The position numbers were made by a program, and so were the translations under genes. The notes below the pieces were generated by a model that made no database searches, was not told the origin of the DNA, and worked only from the letters and a program-made list of their open reading frames with translations. This document shows positions 45,305 through 58,200 of a DNA stretch of 64,000 bases, in pieces. The stretch is from NCBI GenBank assembly GCA_001643675.2, contig LSRY02000008.1:567501-631500 (forward strand). The letters run 5' to 3'. Source of the DNA: Monocercomonoides exilis (lineage: Eukaryota > Preaxostyla > Oxymonadida > Polymastigidae). How positions within the stretch are numbered: the stretch's first letter is position 1; the number at the start of each line of letters is the position of its first letter.

Positions 45305-45956
45305 TGATAGAAATAAGTGAGATAGGATTTGCTCCAAAATAATACGAACGCAGATGGAGAGACTCAAAGCGGCTGGGTGCGAGGAAAGGCTACATGCAAG
45401 TGAGAAGATGACGGGAAAAAGGGCGAGAAAGCAGAGGAGATGGAAAAAGATCAACCGCCCGAAATCACAAGAGTGCACCTAGAATCTGTTCAGAGAAACG
45501 TATAACGAATGTTGAGTTTTAATCATGATCCTACTCCTTTGTAATATTATTATTGTTTTCACAGAAAAGAATTTTATTTAAAATATGCAGTGTGTGATGT
45601 TTTTGGGTTGCTCTGCTGATGCAGCAGAAGAACGGGAGGCGGAGCACATCACATGCAGTTTTCTTTTCCACGCCTTGCATAAGCGAGAGTGGTTTTTCTT
45701 TCTGCTCCGAACAGAACACTCGCCTCACCTGATCCCTGCACTGACTGCAGGAGAAAGCTCCGAGGGGCTATGTCCCCTGCCCTCTGGTCTTCGTAACCAA
45801 GGCGAAAAGGCGAAGAAGGTGGTGAAGAGAAGCGGACAATTCATAATACACTTTATTATAGTTTGAATGTTTTTGTCAATGTTTTCATCTAGCCATTTTT
45901 CCACGTCATGTTTGGGAGGGCGAAGTTCTCACTTAAACCGCCCATAAATCGTGATC
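45305..45956. other. Right non-coding part of the DIRS element
   Basis: Contains a charged open stretch to 45480, AT-rich DNA, and a GC-richer segment 45600-45830 with small hairpins (CCTGCA/TGCAGG near 45733-45750 and AGGGG/CCCCT near 45762-45778). No gene is recognised. Confidence 0.4.
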
Positions 45957-46011
45957 AATACTCATTATCTCGGAGCAAACCTGTCTCACTGCGTTCCATC
46001 AAAAGAATCGG
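45957..46011 (-). repeat. DIRS right terminal repeat
   Basis: Reads TACTCATTAT, CGGAGCAAAC, CTG and TGCGTT in order, matching the reverse complement of 2657-2717 with scattered differences. This marks the right end of the retrotransposon approximately. Confidence 0.55.
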
Positions 46012-46699
46012 AAATGGAATCAAACATGAAGAATAAAGGGAGAAGTGATAAGTTTGAGTTATTGGATATTGCATCTCATAAGAGTAATTAATCAGAAAGT
46101 GATTGGACAGGTGAAATCAAAACACTTAAAAATCATTTTCTTATCTGATCTCTAAAAGATAATAGGAATCTGTCAGTTTTCTGATGAAATATATTTCTCA
46201 TATGGGTATTTTTTTTTGAAAAGTCACTACAGATCAGAAATCTGACCCATGGAAGTTAATTAAAAAACATTCCGTTTCCATTATTTCAATGAAAAATTCA
46301 AACTTTCACAGTGATGTTTGTCGATTCACAACTTTCTTTTTTTCGATAATAAACATTTTGGATCAAAATATTATGCATCCAATATTATGATCAAAATTAA
46401 AATTTCAGTATTTCAATGTGAAAAGGTTTTTTCAAGATTGGACTATTTTATAATTGTTGACTCATGAAATCTTCAAAGTTTGTTTTGATTGCTTTTCATA
46501 TACAAATTGAGATTCGTTGATAAATCAATATTTTATTTGATTATATTTTTTCATTGCGCAGAATGCGCCTGGAATTTTAATAAATGCAAAGAATCCTCCC
46601 ACAAGTTTAATAAAGATATTAAACAAGTCAAACGGTTTTCGTTTTGGTTTTATATGAATGCATTATTTATTCATTAAAATATAAACTTTCTTTTTTTAA
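46012..46699. other. AT-rich spacer
   Basis: No coding, RNA or repeat feature identified. Confidence 0.5.
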
Positions 46700-47583
46700 G
46701 CTTAGAAAGTTTGCTGCATATTTCAGAGCACATTTTGTGAAATATCCTACAATATGGGAATGCGAAACAGACTCTTTAGAAGAAGAAATGGATATTCAGC
46801 TGAATGATGTGAAATACCAGAGTGAGACGCTATTTGTATCTTCTGCTGATAAAAACTAGGAAGACAGCAAGCAATGCAGAGAGTTTCGTTTTCCTTGTGA
46901 GTCATTAGATGTTGGAGTGCAACACATCATCCCTTCGCGCAATTCGTAGCTGTTGATATTAGGGGAAATGATCATCAATGGAGAAAGCAGTGCGCTGAAT
47001 GTTATTGTGCGCTCCCTTGAATCTATTTCATCTGCTCTGGTCCATCTGAACTCGACAATTGTTAGTGACGAGGGAAGCATCATCACAACAACAGGGATTG
47101 TTCGGATTGAAAGATTGAAATTCAACTTTGATCAGTCATTATCCTATTCAGGCAGTTCTCTTATCCATGAAGCAAAAGGCCAGCTCTCTCTTTCATTTGT
47201 TGATTTTTCTTCGACATTTGCATCAGAAAACATTGAATCTGTTGTCTCAATTCAACATTGCTGAGCATCGAAAATGGAATTCTTCATATTGACAACTGCT
47301 CAATAACAATGCAATCATTCAAGAAATCATTGTTTCTGTTTTGTGGAGATGAAATATCATTGATAAATGTGAAGCTGGAACAGGTTGAATCAACAAGAAA
47401 TGTTGTTGAGATTGGGCAATGTGGAAATGCTGTGCTGAATGGAATTGATGCCGATGGAGTGAAATTGTCTGAAGGTTGAATCATTTCGATTGACAGTTCG
47501 ACTTCAGGAAGTGTTTTTGTTGGAATTTCTTCATTCAAGAACTGCTCGAGAAATTCGTAAGGAGCTTCTGTTCTTAAAGTGTT
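46700..47583 (+). pseudogene. Truncated beta-helix membrane-protein pseudogene
   Basis: Read in plus-strand frames this matches the minus-strand gene at 55277-63045 over about 290 residues: FVKYPTIWECETDS, VKYQSETLFVSSADKN, VQHIIPS, VRIERLKFNF and SYSGSSLIHE all have close counterparts there (58350 down to about 57500). It carries stops at 46857, 46948, 47261 and 47477 and frame changes, and similarity ends abruptly in the NCSRNS segment where a TTC microsatellite begins. Only an internal piece of the ectodomain is present; there is no membrane segment and no kinase. Confidence 0.85.
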
Positions 47584-47684
47584 TCTTCTTCTTCTTCTTC
47601 TTCTTCTTCTTCTTCTTCTTCTTCTTCTTCTTCTTCTTCTTCTTCTTCTTCTTCTTCTTCTTCTTCTTCTTCTTCTTCTTCTTC
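47584..47684. repeat. (TTC)n microsatellite, about 33 units
   Basis: Pure TTC repeat followed by imperfect TTC/CTCC pyrimidine sequence to about 47770. It abuts the broken end of the pseudogene to the left, which suggests the break and the repeat expansion belong together. All long frames across it (poly-Phe, Leu, Glu or Lys) are artefacts. Confidence 0.95.
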
Positions 47685-47989
47685 ATTTTCATCTTCCTCT
47701 TCCTCCTTTTCCTCCTCTTCTTTTTCATCATCATCTTCTTCTCCTTCTTCTCCTCCTCTTTCTTCTCCTGATTCATTAAACACTCCAGTTTCACAACATT
47801 TCATTCCAATTTGTTCAAAACAATATTTGTCTTCTTCTTCTTCACCTTCTTCACCTTCTTATTTTCTGTTATTTACTCAGAAATAAGCAAAAAGAAGACA
47901 AAACATTCTCTATGTTAACTATATATTTGTAACTTTCAAAAAATTCTTTGAAAGAAAATGAATGTGAAAAGAAACAAGTGATGGAAGGA

Positions 47990-50900
47990 TCATGAGGTTA
48001 ATAGATGAAACAAAATCAAGTTAAGAAGAAAAATTGAGAATGTAAAAATAGATAAGAAAAGAATGGAAGAGAAAAAAGAGAAAGAGGAGTCGGAGGAAGA
48101 GGAAGAATATTTAGAAAAAGAATACGAAAAGGAGGATGTCAATGCCAATGAAGAACATGGCAAGGCTTTGCTATTAACTCCCTCCTCATGCCACCGTCGG
48201 CAGAAACCGCACCACTCGCTGCCCATCCTCCAAAGGAAAATCAAAGCAGATCGCCTTTTTTTGAGTTGTTCCTCCACAGCTTCAGCCGCAACAGCCCTCG
48301 CAGCAGCCGCACCATCTGGAACAACGCCTACCGCCATTCTTTCTTCTCCACCACCGATTGTATAATCTCCACTGGTAGCTTCAGCCCAATCCATTCCCCA
48401 GCCACCTTCGATACTGCATAAAGCTCCTGCTTTAAGTTGTCCAGTGCATCTTTCTGTCTTCATAATCTCATTATTCAAAGACTGCAGATGAGGATTTCGC
48501 AGATCAGCTTCGTCACAAACATCCAGAAGCTGCTTCTATCCTGAAGTTCAGTAAAAATGATGGTAACACAGATATTTCAGTAAATCTCTTTTCCGACTCT
48601 ATTTTCTCAAGCAACCAAAAGACACTTCAATTTTTTTAACGATACAACTTCAAGCACCGTCAAGTTGTTAGGAAAACTGCATTTCACCTCCAATTTACTC
48701 CTTCCGCACAAATTCCCCAAATAGCCACATCCCTGCAAAGTCCTTCCGGAACAGCTCTTCCCCAAACATCCTCGCCAACCACACCACCTATTTCTTCAAT
48801 TTCAACAAGAATTTCTCCCCCAATCATATATAAATAAAGTCCACATGGACCTGCCTTGGAAGCACCACACCTTCCCACCCAGCGCTGCCATTGCCCAGGT
48901 CTGTCGCTATCTTGTCTCTAAATATTCCCTGGATCATCGACAGCGTCCGCGCCAGCTTCTGTCGCAGCCCTGTCTTTAGCGGCATCAGCAGCATCTGCAT
49001 CGGAACTGACGACCTCCGCGTTTGTGGCAACCGAAACGCATGCATCGCTTCGTATTCCACATGCACCATCGGAACAGAGATCGTTTTTATCGGATGCTCC
49101 ATCATCATCTGTACTTCCAATAAAGATTCACTACCTGTATCAGATTTCTCAACCCCGTTACACTCAACAACTTCACAATCCACTCCGACTCTTCATAGTC
49201 TCTGCGGTTAGTCTTCTGCTTAAGAAGCGTATGCAGCCGCTGCACAACACTCGTCTTCCCTTCCTTTTTATTTACTTCTATTGGTACTTCTGTTGACATC
49301 CAATCTTCGTCCTTTCTCTTCGGTTCTTTTCACGGCAACACCAGAATCTCACACAGCGCACATGCATCTCTTTCTTCTTCATTTTCACCCTCCTCCGCTT
49401 CCTAATGTTCTCCGCCTCCGTTTCTGTTCCTCCTCCTTTTTATCCTCGACCCATCCTTCGCACTGACCCATTTCTCCTCTGTCACACATTCCCTTCCACT
49501 AACAAATTTTCCACTCCCCGTCTTCTCTTCCAGCACCTTCACCTGCCCAGCCAGATATTCCATTGTCTCTTCATACAACGCCTTCATTTTGATTATCTCA
49601 TGCTTCTTTTGCGCAATCTCTGACTTCTGCTTCTCAATTGACTCCTTGAACAGCATCTTCTGCTTGCTTGTCGTCAGCACATGCACTTTTCACACAGCCC
49701 CAACGGCAGAATCAAGGAAATCAAGGATAGAACCGCCAGCCATACGAATAAATTAATGAAGAAGATATGTAAATTGTAACCCCCCAACCCACAAGTTTCC
49801 GCTTGCCATACACGCTCACCACTCCTCTTTGCTGAGCCCAGTACTTCTTCTCCTTCACCTGCTTCACTTCTTTCACCTCTGTGTTGTGCTTCTCGCTCAG
49901 CTCCGGAATCTTCCTCTGATTCATCCCAGATGATCTTATCCTTCTCCTACAGCTGCTCTGCCAGCCCACTCATCCACTTCGCCTCCTTTTCCTTTCCAAC
50001 TTGTTCTTCTTCTTATCTTTCTTCCGGCAAATTCAGCGCAATCGCTGAAGGCGACAGAACCAGCAGTTCCATCATTGCGCAGAAGAAGAAAAATAGAAAA
50101 GAAAACCTCAAAATCTACCCGAAGAAGACTTAACATCTTACGGAACGCAGATGATGCAACTATTTGATACCCAGAACGATTCCTTGGACAGATCCGATTT
50201 TTAATTCTCTTCTTGGCAATCATCGAATATGCCAGAGTTAACAACCAAATCGTCCATTCCTTGTTATCGACTCGGCAGATTACACACTTCATTTTCATTT
50301 CAATATCAACGGAAAACTTTAATGAATCACAGCATCTTCAATTGCAGCAAACTCGTTTATCATCTCTCTCTTTCTGTCCGAATTTTAAAGAAACAATTCC
50401 CCATCAATGTCAAACGCCAATTCTTCACCAGAATTTTCACTTTTCACTCCTCTCTCTTCAACAAACGATCTTCATCTCTCTTCTTCTCCTCCTTCTCTTC
50501 TCTTCTCTCTCCTCCCAAACAGCTTCTTCCCAATAAACGTGACAGTCATCTCCCCGTCCGGCTGTGTCATACACTCCACAATTGTCTTCCCCACAAACCC
50601 CTCCCACTCTACACGCATCTCCTTCTTCTCTCCAATCACTTTTATCATAATATGATTGTCCCGCTTGCTTCCAAACGAATAACAAAAACAAGCGTCACAC
50701 TCCTTGGATAAGCATGTACACTATTAAAAATTCATCATCCAAAATCTGTCCTTCCTCTTCCTCTTCTCTGACATCTTCTCTCTCATCTACCAGCTTCTTC
50801 CTTTTTTCTCATTCGTAACCTCCTTTGAACTCCATGCCTCAGCCTGTCAACAATCCCCTCTTCTTCAAAGTGCTCTTCACTCAAAAAGGAGAGAATAAAA

Positions 50901-53900
50901 ATTGAGTAATAACAGAAACTGATTAACAAGCAAACAAAAAAGAAGAAGAAAAAGCAAAAGCTTACGCAGAAGATGGTTACGAATCAGAACTAAAGACAAA
51001 GACTGATGCAAAATCAAAATCAACAGTTGTTACAAGCTGTGGAGAAGATGGTGAAGGGTAAGAAAGCCTTTACTCGCTCAGCAGCCAGCACGAATGCAGA
51101 TGTCCATTCAGAAGCATTCATCTGTTTATTTGACAAGCAAAAGAACAAGGTCACATCAATCCGGTTTCACGCATAGCAACATGATGATTGAGCTCGAGCC
51201 TGTCGATCAGCACACTTTCATTTACCATAAGATCTACACAGCAACCTTAAATAATTCACTCACTGGAATTTTATCTTGTTGAACTCTTTCTCTCGATTCG
51301 CAACTGGCTGCTCCGCTTCACTAGCATCACTAAAGGAGGCACACATGCAAGAAGAAGAAAAGGAGTGAGAGATGGATGGAGAGTATGCTTGTATGGATCG
51401 AGCAGCAGATGATGAAAGAGGAAATAATTTTGAATGTGTTCGTTGATCGAAAGAATTCACACAAACTGGAAATTGTCTAATTGCAAGCTGCAAGACACAT
51501 CGCATCAGAAGGATTCAATTTTGCCCAGAATGAAATATCTTTCAATCTCAATAAACGTGATCTTTTGGTCAAACTGCTCTGAAGGTGCTTCAAATGCTCT
51601 TTTTGAATATCTTCTACAAAAAAATGCCTGACAAAAAGAAGAAATCGAAGAAGAAAGCCAAAAGAGAAGACGAATACTGTGTATTATTTTTCCAAATGAA
51701 TAGTTCCCAGAGGGAACAAGCTGTTTGAAGAAATTCAGTCGATTGTCAGACGCTCGTCTTGCATGTTGAACACAGGAAATGTTGCTTCATCGCTAAGAGC
51801 TTCTTCTTCTTCTTCTTCTTCTTCTTCTTCTTCTTCTTCTCTTTTTCCTTCATTTGAAATGAAATATGTTAAAAGAAGATTATGCGTTCTCAAGATTATT
51901 GAAATGCTTGCTTAGAGCGAAAAGTACTATGAAAGAAAATGAAGGTGATAATAAACAGGAAATGGAAGATGAAAAAAGGATAATTGACGGAACGGAAGGA
52001 AATGAAGAAAAAAATACAATTGATTTCTCAAAGAAAAAGCAAAAATCAGAATCGATAAGATTGGAAGAAGAGGAAGAATAAGAAAAAGAAGATTTATGTG
52101 ATGAAAATGGTAAAGCCGATGAAAATGTGGATAGATAAATTGAATGATCCATCTCTTCAAATGCACACTCAAAGGCTTTCTCACTCGGAACCTTTTTGTG
52201 TTGTGCTGAAGAAGCAGAAGCAGAAGATGTTGATGAAGCATGACAAGACGTATGCTTTTTCAACATCTTCATCTGTCAATTTATAGCTTTGCGAATTGCA
52301 TCACGCTCTGCTGTCCTCAAGTGGCATCCAAAATCATATCGCATCTTCCACTTAATTTCAATTCATCTGCAGCCCTAACAGCTCCACCAGATATGCCAGC
52401 ATACACTTCATCCGAAACAATGCCTACAACACATCTTTTCTTCTCCACCTCCTATTTCTCAAAACCTTCACCCTCAGCTTCAGTCCAACCTCAATTTTAC
52501 CTGTACGACTTCACCTACGATTCCTTCGAAAATTTCTTTCAGACCGTTTCATCGAGCTCCAACTCTTTGCCTAATCAAATCGCTCTGAAATCAAACTGCA
52601 TCTGAAGCACTTTCCAGTCAGCCACATTGTATTCATCCGGTTGGTTCAAGCGCATCGTGTGAAAGTAGTGACGATGACTCACATCCCCAGCACCGAATCA
52701 AATGATGGAAGACGGAACACAGACAACAAGAATACATCTAAAAAGATCCGCAGCTACAGCTATGGCTGCATTGGCAGCTAAAAGTTCAGAAAGAAAAAAG
52801 GTTCCATTTCATCATTCGCATAGCTTCAACAAGCCCCACAAAATGATGATGAGAATGTTTCTGTGATGAAATCGATGGATCTCCCCAGCATATCACATCA
52901 GATTCCATCTTCATCGTCTTTTTCCGATAAGCTGCTCCTCCGCTTCAATTATTCAGTTGAAACACTGGAAACATAATTGCATCTGCGTTTCCATCATCGG
53001 ATTCGAAATAGTCTCGTGTCTCGGATCTTATACAGAAGCATGAAGAACTCTGCATGCCTCTTCTCCATCTACATCTTGGTCTCTTTTTGCTTATTTTATT
53101 CTTCAACACCTCTCTCCCTCCATCTTCTTCTCCCTTTTCTTTTCCCTCTTTATCCCCCTTTCTCCTTCCTCGCCTCTTCGTGCTCCTCCAGCACCGCTAG
53201 CTCAATCGCTGCAGGTGACAGAACACATCTTCCATTCTCATCCTCCCTCTTCCTCCAATTCCTTCTCCGCAACTTCTCCAACTTTGCACATTTATTACTT
53301 TGTTTTCAAACTTCATCTCCACACGCCTCAACTGCGGCGATCGCGACACCAGACGCGCTATCGCCGACGGAAGCAGCGACGGGTCAAACAGATCGTAGAT
53401 CGACGGGAACGCAATCACATCTGCTGCCGCAAAGATCCGCTTGCTCATCAACTTCGTGCCTGCTGGTGCAGCAAGCTACGGAAGTTGCGGCACCAGTGGA
53501 ACTGAAAGCATCTCCAAAAGCGCGACATCGTACGCACACACAACACCTTCACGCAACACCGCCTGACACATAACAGCATATCCCTCAAGGAGTCTGATGC
53601 TCTCTCAGCAACGACTTCTTGTGATTTTCACACACCCCAGCTGCCGACGTGTATGATGCCGCCACCTCCGATGCATCCGAAGGGTCAATCAAATGTGCTG
53701 ATGACGAAGATGATGGCTGATCATCTCCTGCCGCTTTTTTCTCTGTGCTTCTCCTCCTCCGGAATTGCGAAGTTGATCGGAGTACTGATCCAATTTATGA
53801 AATTGAAGAAGACGAAGGCGCTGAGCGAAGAGACAACTGCTTAACTGGCTGCGCAACAAGAAGTTTGATGAGACATTTCCAATAATGTCAGCCAGAAGTT

Positions 53901-53950
53901 CCACCCGAAGAGCTGATAGCATTCACATTTGCATCAGAATTGTCGACCAG
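47990..53950. pseudogene. Mosaic of decayed coding fragments on both strands
   Basis: Protein-like pieces occur on the minus strand: 53451-53340 (LFDPSLLPSA, paralogous to 15880-15990), 52660-52560 (HYFHTMRLNQPDEYNVADW), 50691-50560 (VGKTIVECMTQPDGEM), 49686-49402 (a Lys/Glu-rich coiled coil) and 49183-48824. Others lie on the plus strand: about 51010-51165 (AFTRSAAST) and 51420-51600. No piece runs beyond a few hundred bases before a stop or frame change. Shared segments with the Element 1 passenger suggest that both come from one gene family. I name no function. Another transposon of the same kind could underlie this block, but I did not find GGGTRATT ends here. Confidence 0.4.
51801..51841. 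repeat. (TTC)n microsatellite, about 13 units
   Basis: Short pure TTC repeat within the mosaic of coding fragments. Confidence 0.9.
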
Positions 53951-55276
53951 CAGAAATAACCTACTTATTTTATGCTATTTGAAAAGATAGTGGCAAGATA
54001 TTTTTATAAAATGTGTCAATATAAAATGGAAGGGAGAAGGAAAAGGCACATTCTGAGGTGAAAGAAATTTGATGATACAAACTGTATGAATCAAAATAAA
54101 AGAAAAGATTGTTTTTTATAGTTTGTTATAAATGGTGATTTATTTTGAAAATTAACATATCTAACTTCAATTTTTTACAATAACATTAATAACTGCTCTG
54201 TATTAACATCTTTTTGAATTTCTTTCAATTCAATGAGGACAGTATCGATGAAATTTTCTTTTTTAATAATTTCTGATAAAATATTCAAATTAAAGCAAGT
54301 TGAAATCTATTTATCTTTCAATATAGGAAAATACTGAAAAAGAAGTCTCCATTCGCAAAATCAAAACGTAGACTTGAACAGTTGAAATGAAAACAAAGAA
54401 ATATAAACAAATTTTTCTGTAACTTCAAAAAACAAGAATAAAAAAAATTTAAATCATAAAAGTGATTCAATAGTTAAATGTGTATTTGAAATCTGTTTTA
54501 TTAAAACGTGATATACGGGGATAGGGTGACAAAACTCAATAGAACAATATTCAGCAATAAATGATGGTAACGGAATGATCAACATTTTCTGATCATTTGT
54601 GATCTGATTTTCAGATCAATTAATATTTTATGACTTTTCATAAAAAAATACCCATATTTTTTTGAAACAATATTTTTTCATTTGTTTCAAGAATTGATAA
54701 AAGTGAAAATTCTTTCTCCAAAAAAATAAAGAGGATGAATGCAAAATATGAAAAAATTGAGTTACATAAATTCTGACTAGGTGCATGAATATACACATAT
54801 GTGACGATCAATAAACAACGAAAAATGGTTGCCGTTAATAAAATAATAAAGAAGAAGAATGAAAGTGAGTGAAAGTGAATTCGACTGGAGTTCTTTGACA
54901 GAATTGAAACAAAATGAAACAATGCAAATACACATTGTGTAAACTTTTGGAAAAAGAAAAAATTGTGAAAATGCCAATAGCAGCCTCTGCATGAAACAGT
55001 TGCATATATAAAAGTCGGATTAAAGCAAACTCCTCAACCAAAACAAATGAAACGAAACAGACTCTCTCAAAGAAAGAGTCAGTTTCACGCAAAAACAAAC
55101 AAACAAACAAAATATTCAAAAGTTTTTATTTGCATCCAAACCCTTCACCATCATTTTCATCCCCTTCTCACCCGTTTCATATTGGATAATTTTCTGCCTT
55201 CACTGCCTTCTGCCTGCTCATCAAATATCAAAACGCAATTTGAACAGCTCCACAAAAACACATGCACCAACATCTC
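53951..55276. other. AT-rich spacer
   Basis: AT-rich DNA downstream of the pseudokinase gene, with no supported gene; small open frames have no family features. Confidence 0.5.
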
Positions 55277-58200
55277 TCACATTTTGCATCTCTCACTGAA
55301 CAAGCTTCCACTCCAACTCCCGCTTCCACTTTCATCTTTTGATCCGCTTGATTCTTCCTCAATATCCACAGCATCTGACACAGTCATAATCACAGCTCCC
55401 GCTGGAAAACGCTGAATGAACTCTCTCTTCAGTCCAACCAGAGAAGGTCGTTGTTCTGGAACTGCAGAAACGCACTGGCCAATCAGTATGCTCATACTTT
55501 CATTTTCGGCTTTATGCATTGGCCTCTCACCGTTCACAATCTTCTGCCCAGCCACCTCTGCCTCATAATCGCCAAATGGAACATTAAGTGTCAGACACTC
55601 CCACAGGATCATCCCAATTGAGAATGAAACAGATTCTTTGGTTGCTCCCATCTTCTTGTTGATCTGCAACTCTGGTGCCTTCCACCGCAAACACTCTTTT
55701 TTGAAAAGGCTCTCATCCTCAAATGCAGATGAAGGAAGAGAGTCTTCGCTATCATCATCATCACTGGCAGATGTCACAACAGTTGTTGAAGAGATGGATG
55801 ATGAATCTGAGTCATCTGATAAAAGATCAGAGTGCATGAAAATGCAGATCACCATGTGCTCTGAAAACAATACAATGTGAGGACTGAGGTTGGCAAGTGA
55901 AGAAAGAGGATTATCCATCTCATCAAATGAGTGGAGAGCAAGGTTGGCCACCCAGAACAGGATCTGGGCAGCTGTCTGCTCTCTTTCTTTCAATGTGTCA
56001 ATTGCCATCTCCTTTGTCTTATTCCTTCCATGAAGCAGCATGAAAAGTGAATCCCTCAAATCCACAATCAGCTTCTCATGTGGTGATGAGCATGCCATTG
56101 CATCCACCAGATTGGACATGGACGAGGTGGTTGGACACAGACCTTCACCCCGAACAAACGTAAATTCAGTGTCTGAAGCGTCTGTGGTTGAAGTGGATGA
56201 GATGGATGGTGAGGGCGATCTCTTTCTTGTCTCTTCCTCATCATCAACCATCTCCAGCACCCATTCGGGGATCTTGTCTGAATCTTTCCCCAAAATATAT
56301 TCAGTTGATCCACTTTCAGATAGAAGATGTTCAGATGACTCCGAGTGTCCCAAGCTTTTCGCATACACCCTCTTCTTTATCCTCTCATCGTTCTTCTTCT
56401 CTGCCTCCCTCTCAGCTCTTCTCCACTGCTCCTCAGGCGACATCTCCATTGTCACCATCTCGATTAGCTTTGGATCCTTCCTCACTGTATCATTCACAAT
56501 CTCTTCCAATTCCTTTGTTCTTCTCTTTTGTTTTCTCCATCGAAGCGTAGAAATTACTGCAACAATTAAAATGATAAGAAGAACAAAAGCCATGATAATC
56601 ACAATCAACACCCAAAAAGATTTTTTTTCTTTTCCTCCTTCAACCGCTTTATCAATTCCAGTCTTTGATTCTGTTTTGTTTTTCACAATCTGTGGGGTTG
56701 TTGCAGCCAATTGCTTCCCAAACAGAATCATCACTGACACCTCTGTTTCATCTGCAATCGTTGAAATATTTTCTGATGGAATTGTTCCAATCACTTCATT
56801 TTCTGATATGAAACTGTCTTCCTCAAAAGGATGTGTCTCAACCAACTCCACATCCCCTGTTTTGCACACAAGTCTGAATGATAAGTCACACGGCAAAAAG
56901 AGCTCTCCCTTGAATTTTACAACAATGTTCCTTCCATTTTCAATGAAAGACGCCTCTTCCAGTTTGGGAATGAAAAATGGAGATGGTCTTTCTCCCGCTA
57001 TTCCACCAAGGGTGCATCTATCATTCAAAATCCACAGCGAAGAATTGGGTATCACCCCATCTCCTCCCTTCAAGCTCGAAATAGTCAGCGAGGAAGAATT
57101 TGAGCAAATGATGTTTCGACGAAGAGAAGGATATTTCTGAATAGAAGGATTGTTATTCATAAACTCTCCTTTCTCAATCGTCACATTGCTTGTAGATACT
57201 GATAATCCACCTGATGAAGCATTCATTATTGTCACATATTTCATCACCAACGAAGTTTTTGATGAATGGACAAGTGATCCATTCCATTTGCAAATTTCTT
57301 CAAAAGCATTATATCTCTCATTTTCACTTTCTTTCACAAGCAATCCAATAAATTGACATGAATTCATCAAAATATCTTTTGCATTGTGAATATCAACAAA
57401 ACTTCCTTTGCTTGACAGAGAATGACAACCTGAGCAAGAGCAGTTTGAAAGAACAATTTGAGCAGGAGTTGAAGACGCTGAAAGAACAGAAGCTCCTTCT
57501 GAATTCCTTGAACAGTTCTTGAATGAGGAGATTGTAATTGAAACAGTTCCTGAAGTCGAATCGCTTATTGAAACGATACATCCTTCCATCAGCTTCACTT
57601 CATCCACAGCCATTCCATTCAGCGTAACGCTTCCACAGTTGCCAATCTCAAACACATTGGTTGTTGCCTCGATATGTTCCAGCTTCACGTTCGTCAACGA
57701 AATCTGATCCCCACGAAGCACGAATGAAGGCTTGTTGAATGAAAGCACTGTTATCGAGCAGTTGTCAACATTCAAAATTCCACTTTTTATGCTCAACAAC
57801 GATGAGTCAAGAGCAACTGTTTGAATGCTGTTTGACCCTCCAATCGAAGAGAAATCAACAAATGAAAGAGAAAGTTGTCCACTAACTTCTTGAATAATTG
57901 AACTGCCAGAATAAGAAAATGAATGCCAAAAGTTGAATTTTAATCTCTCAATCCGAACTTTCTCTGATGTTGTGATAAGATTTCCCTCATTGATATTAAT
58001 TGTTGAGTTCACATATACAAAAGCAGCGAAGAGAGATCCCAGTGAGTGGATGCTAACATCCTTTGCTTCACATTCCCCATTGATGATCGTCTCCTCTGAG
58101 ATCAACAGCTGTGAGTATGATGAAGGAATAATGTGCTGAACTCCGAAATTCATTGACTCACAAGGCATGCTGAACTCTCCACATTGCTTGCTATCTGTTG

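Larger units (their letters stand above)
2651..46011 (+). mobile_element. DIRS-like tyrosine-recombinase retrotransposon, split by two nested transposons
   Basis: In order on the plus strand this element has a gag-like frame, a linker, reverse transcriptase, RNase H and a tyrosine recombinase, which is the DIRS order. A sequence near 2657-2717 recurs inverted at 45957-46011 (right end) and inverted again at 45247-45304, just after the recombinase gene, as expected for inverted terminal repeats plus an internal complementary region. Without Elements 1 and 2 the unit is about 6.1 kb, a usual DIRS size. The retroelement genes carry several nonsense codons, the RT active-site motif is altered, and two insertions split it, so it is dead. 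Outer limits are approximate. Confidence 0.85.

Noticed and set aside
45700-45800. Third copy of the structured RNA-like element
   Set aside because: Small hairpins are present, but the helix order and CAGCCTCCCAGG are not.
47490-47804. Long open frames coding for poly-Phe, poly-Leu, poly-Lys or poly-Glu
   Set aside because: They are produced by the TTC microsatellite, which has no stops in any frame.
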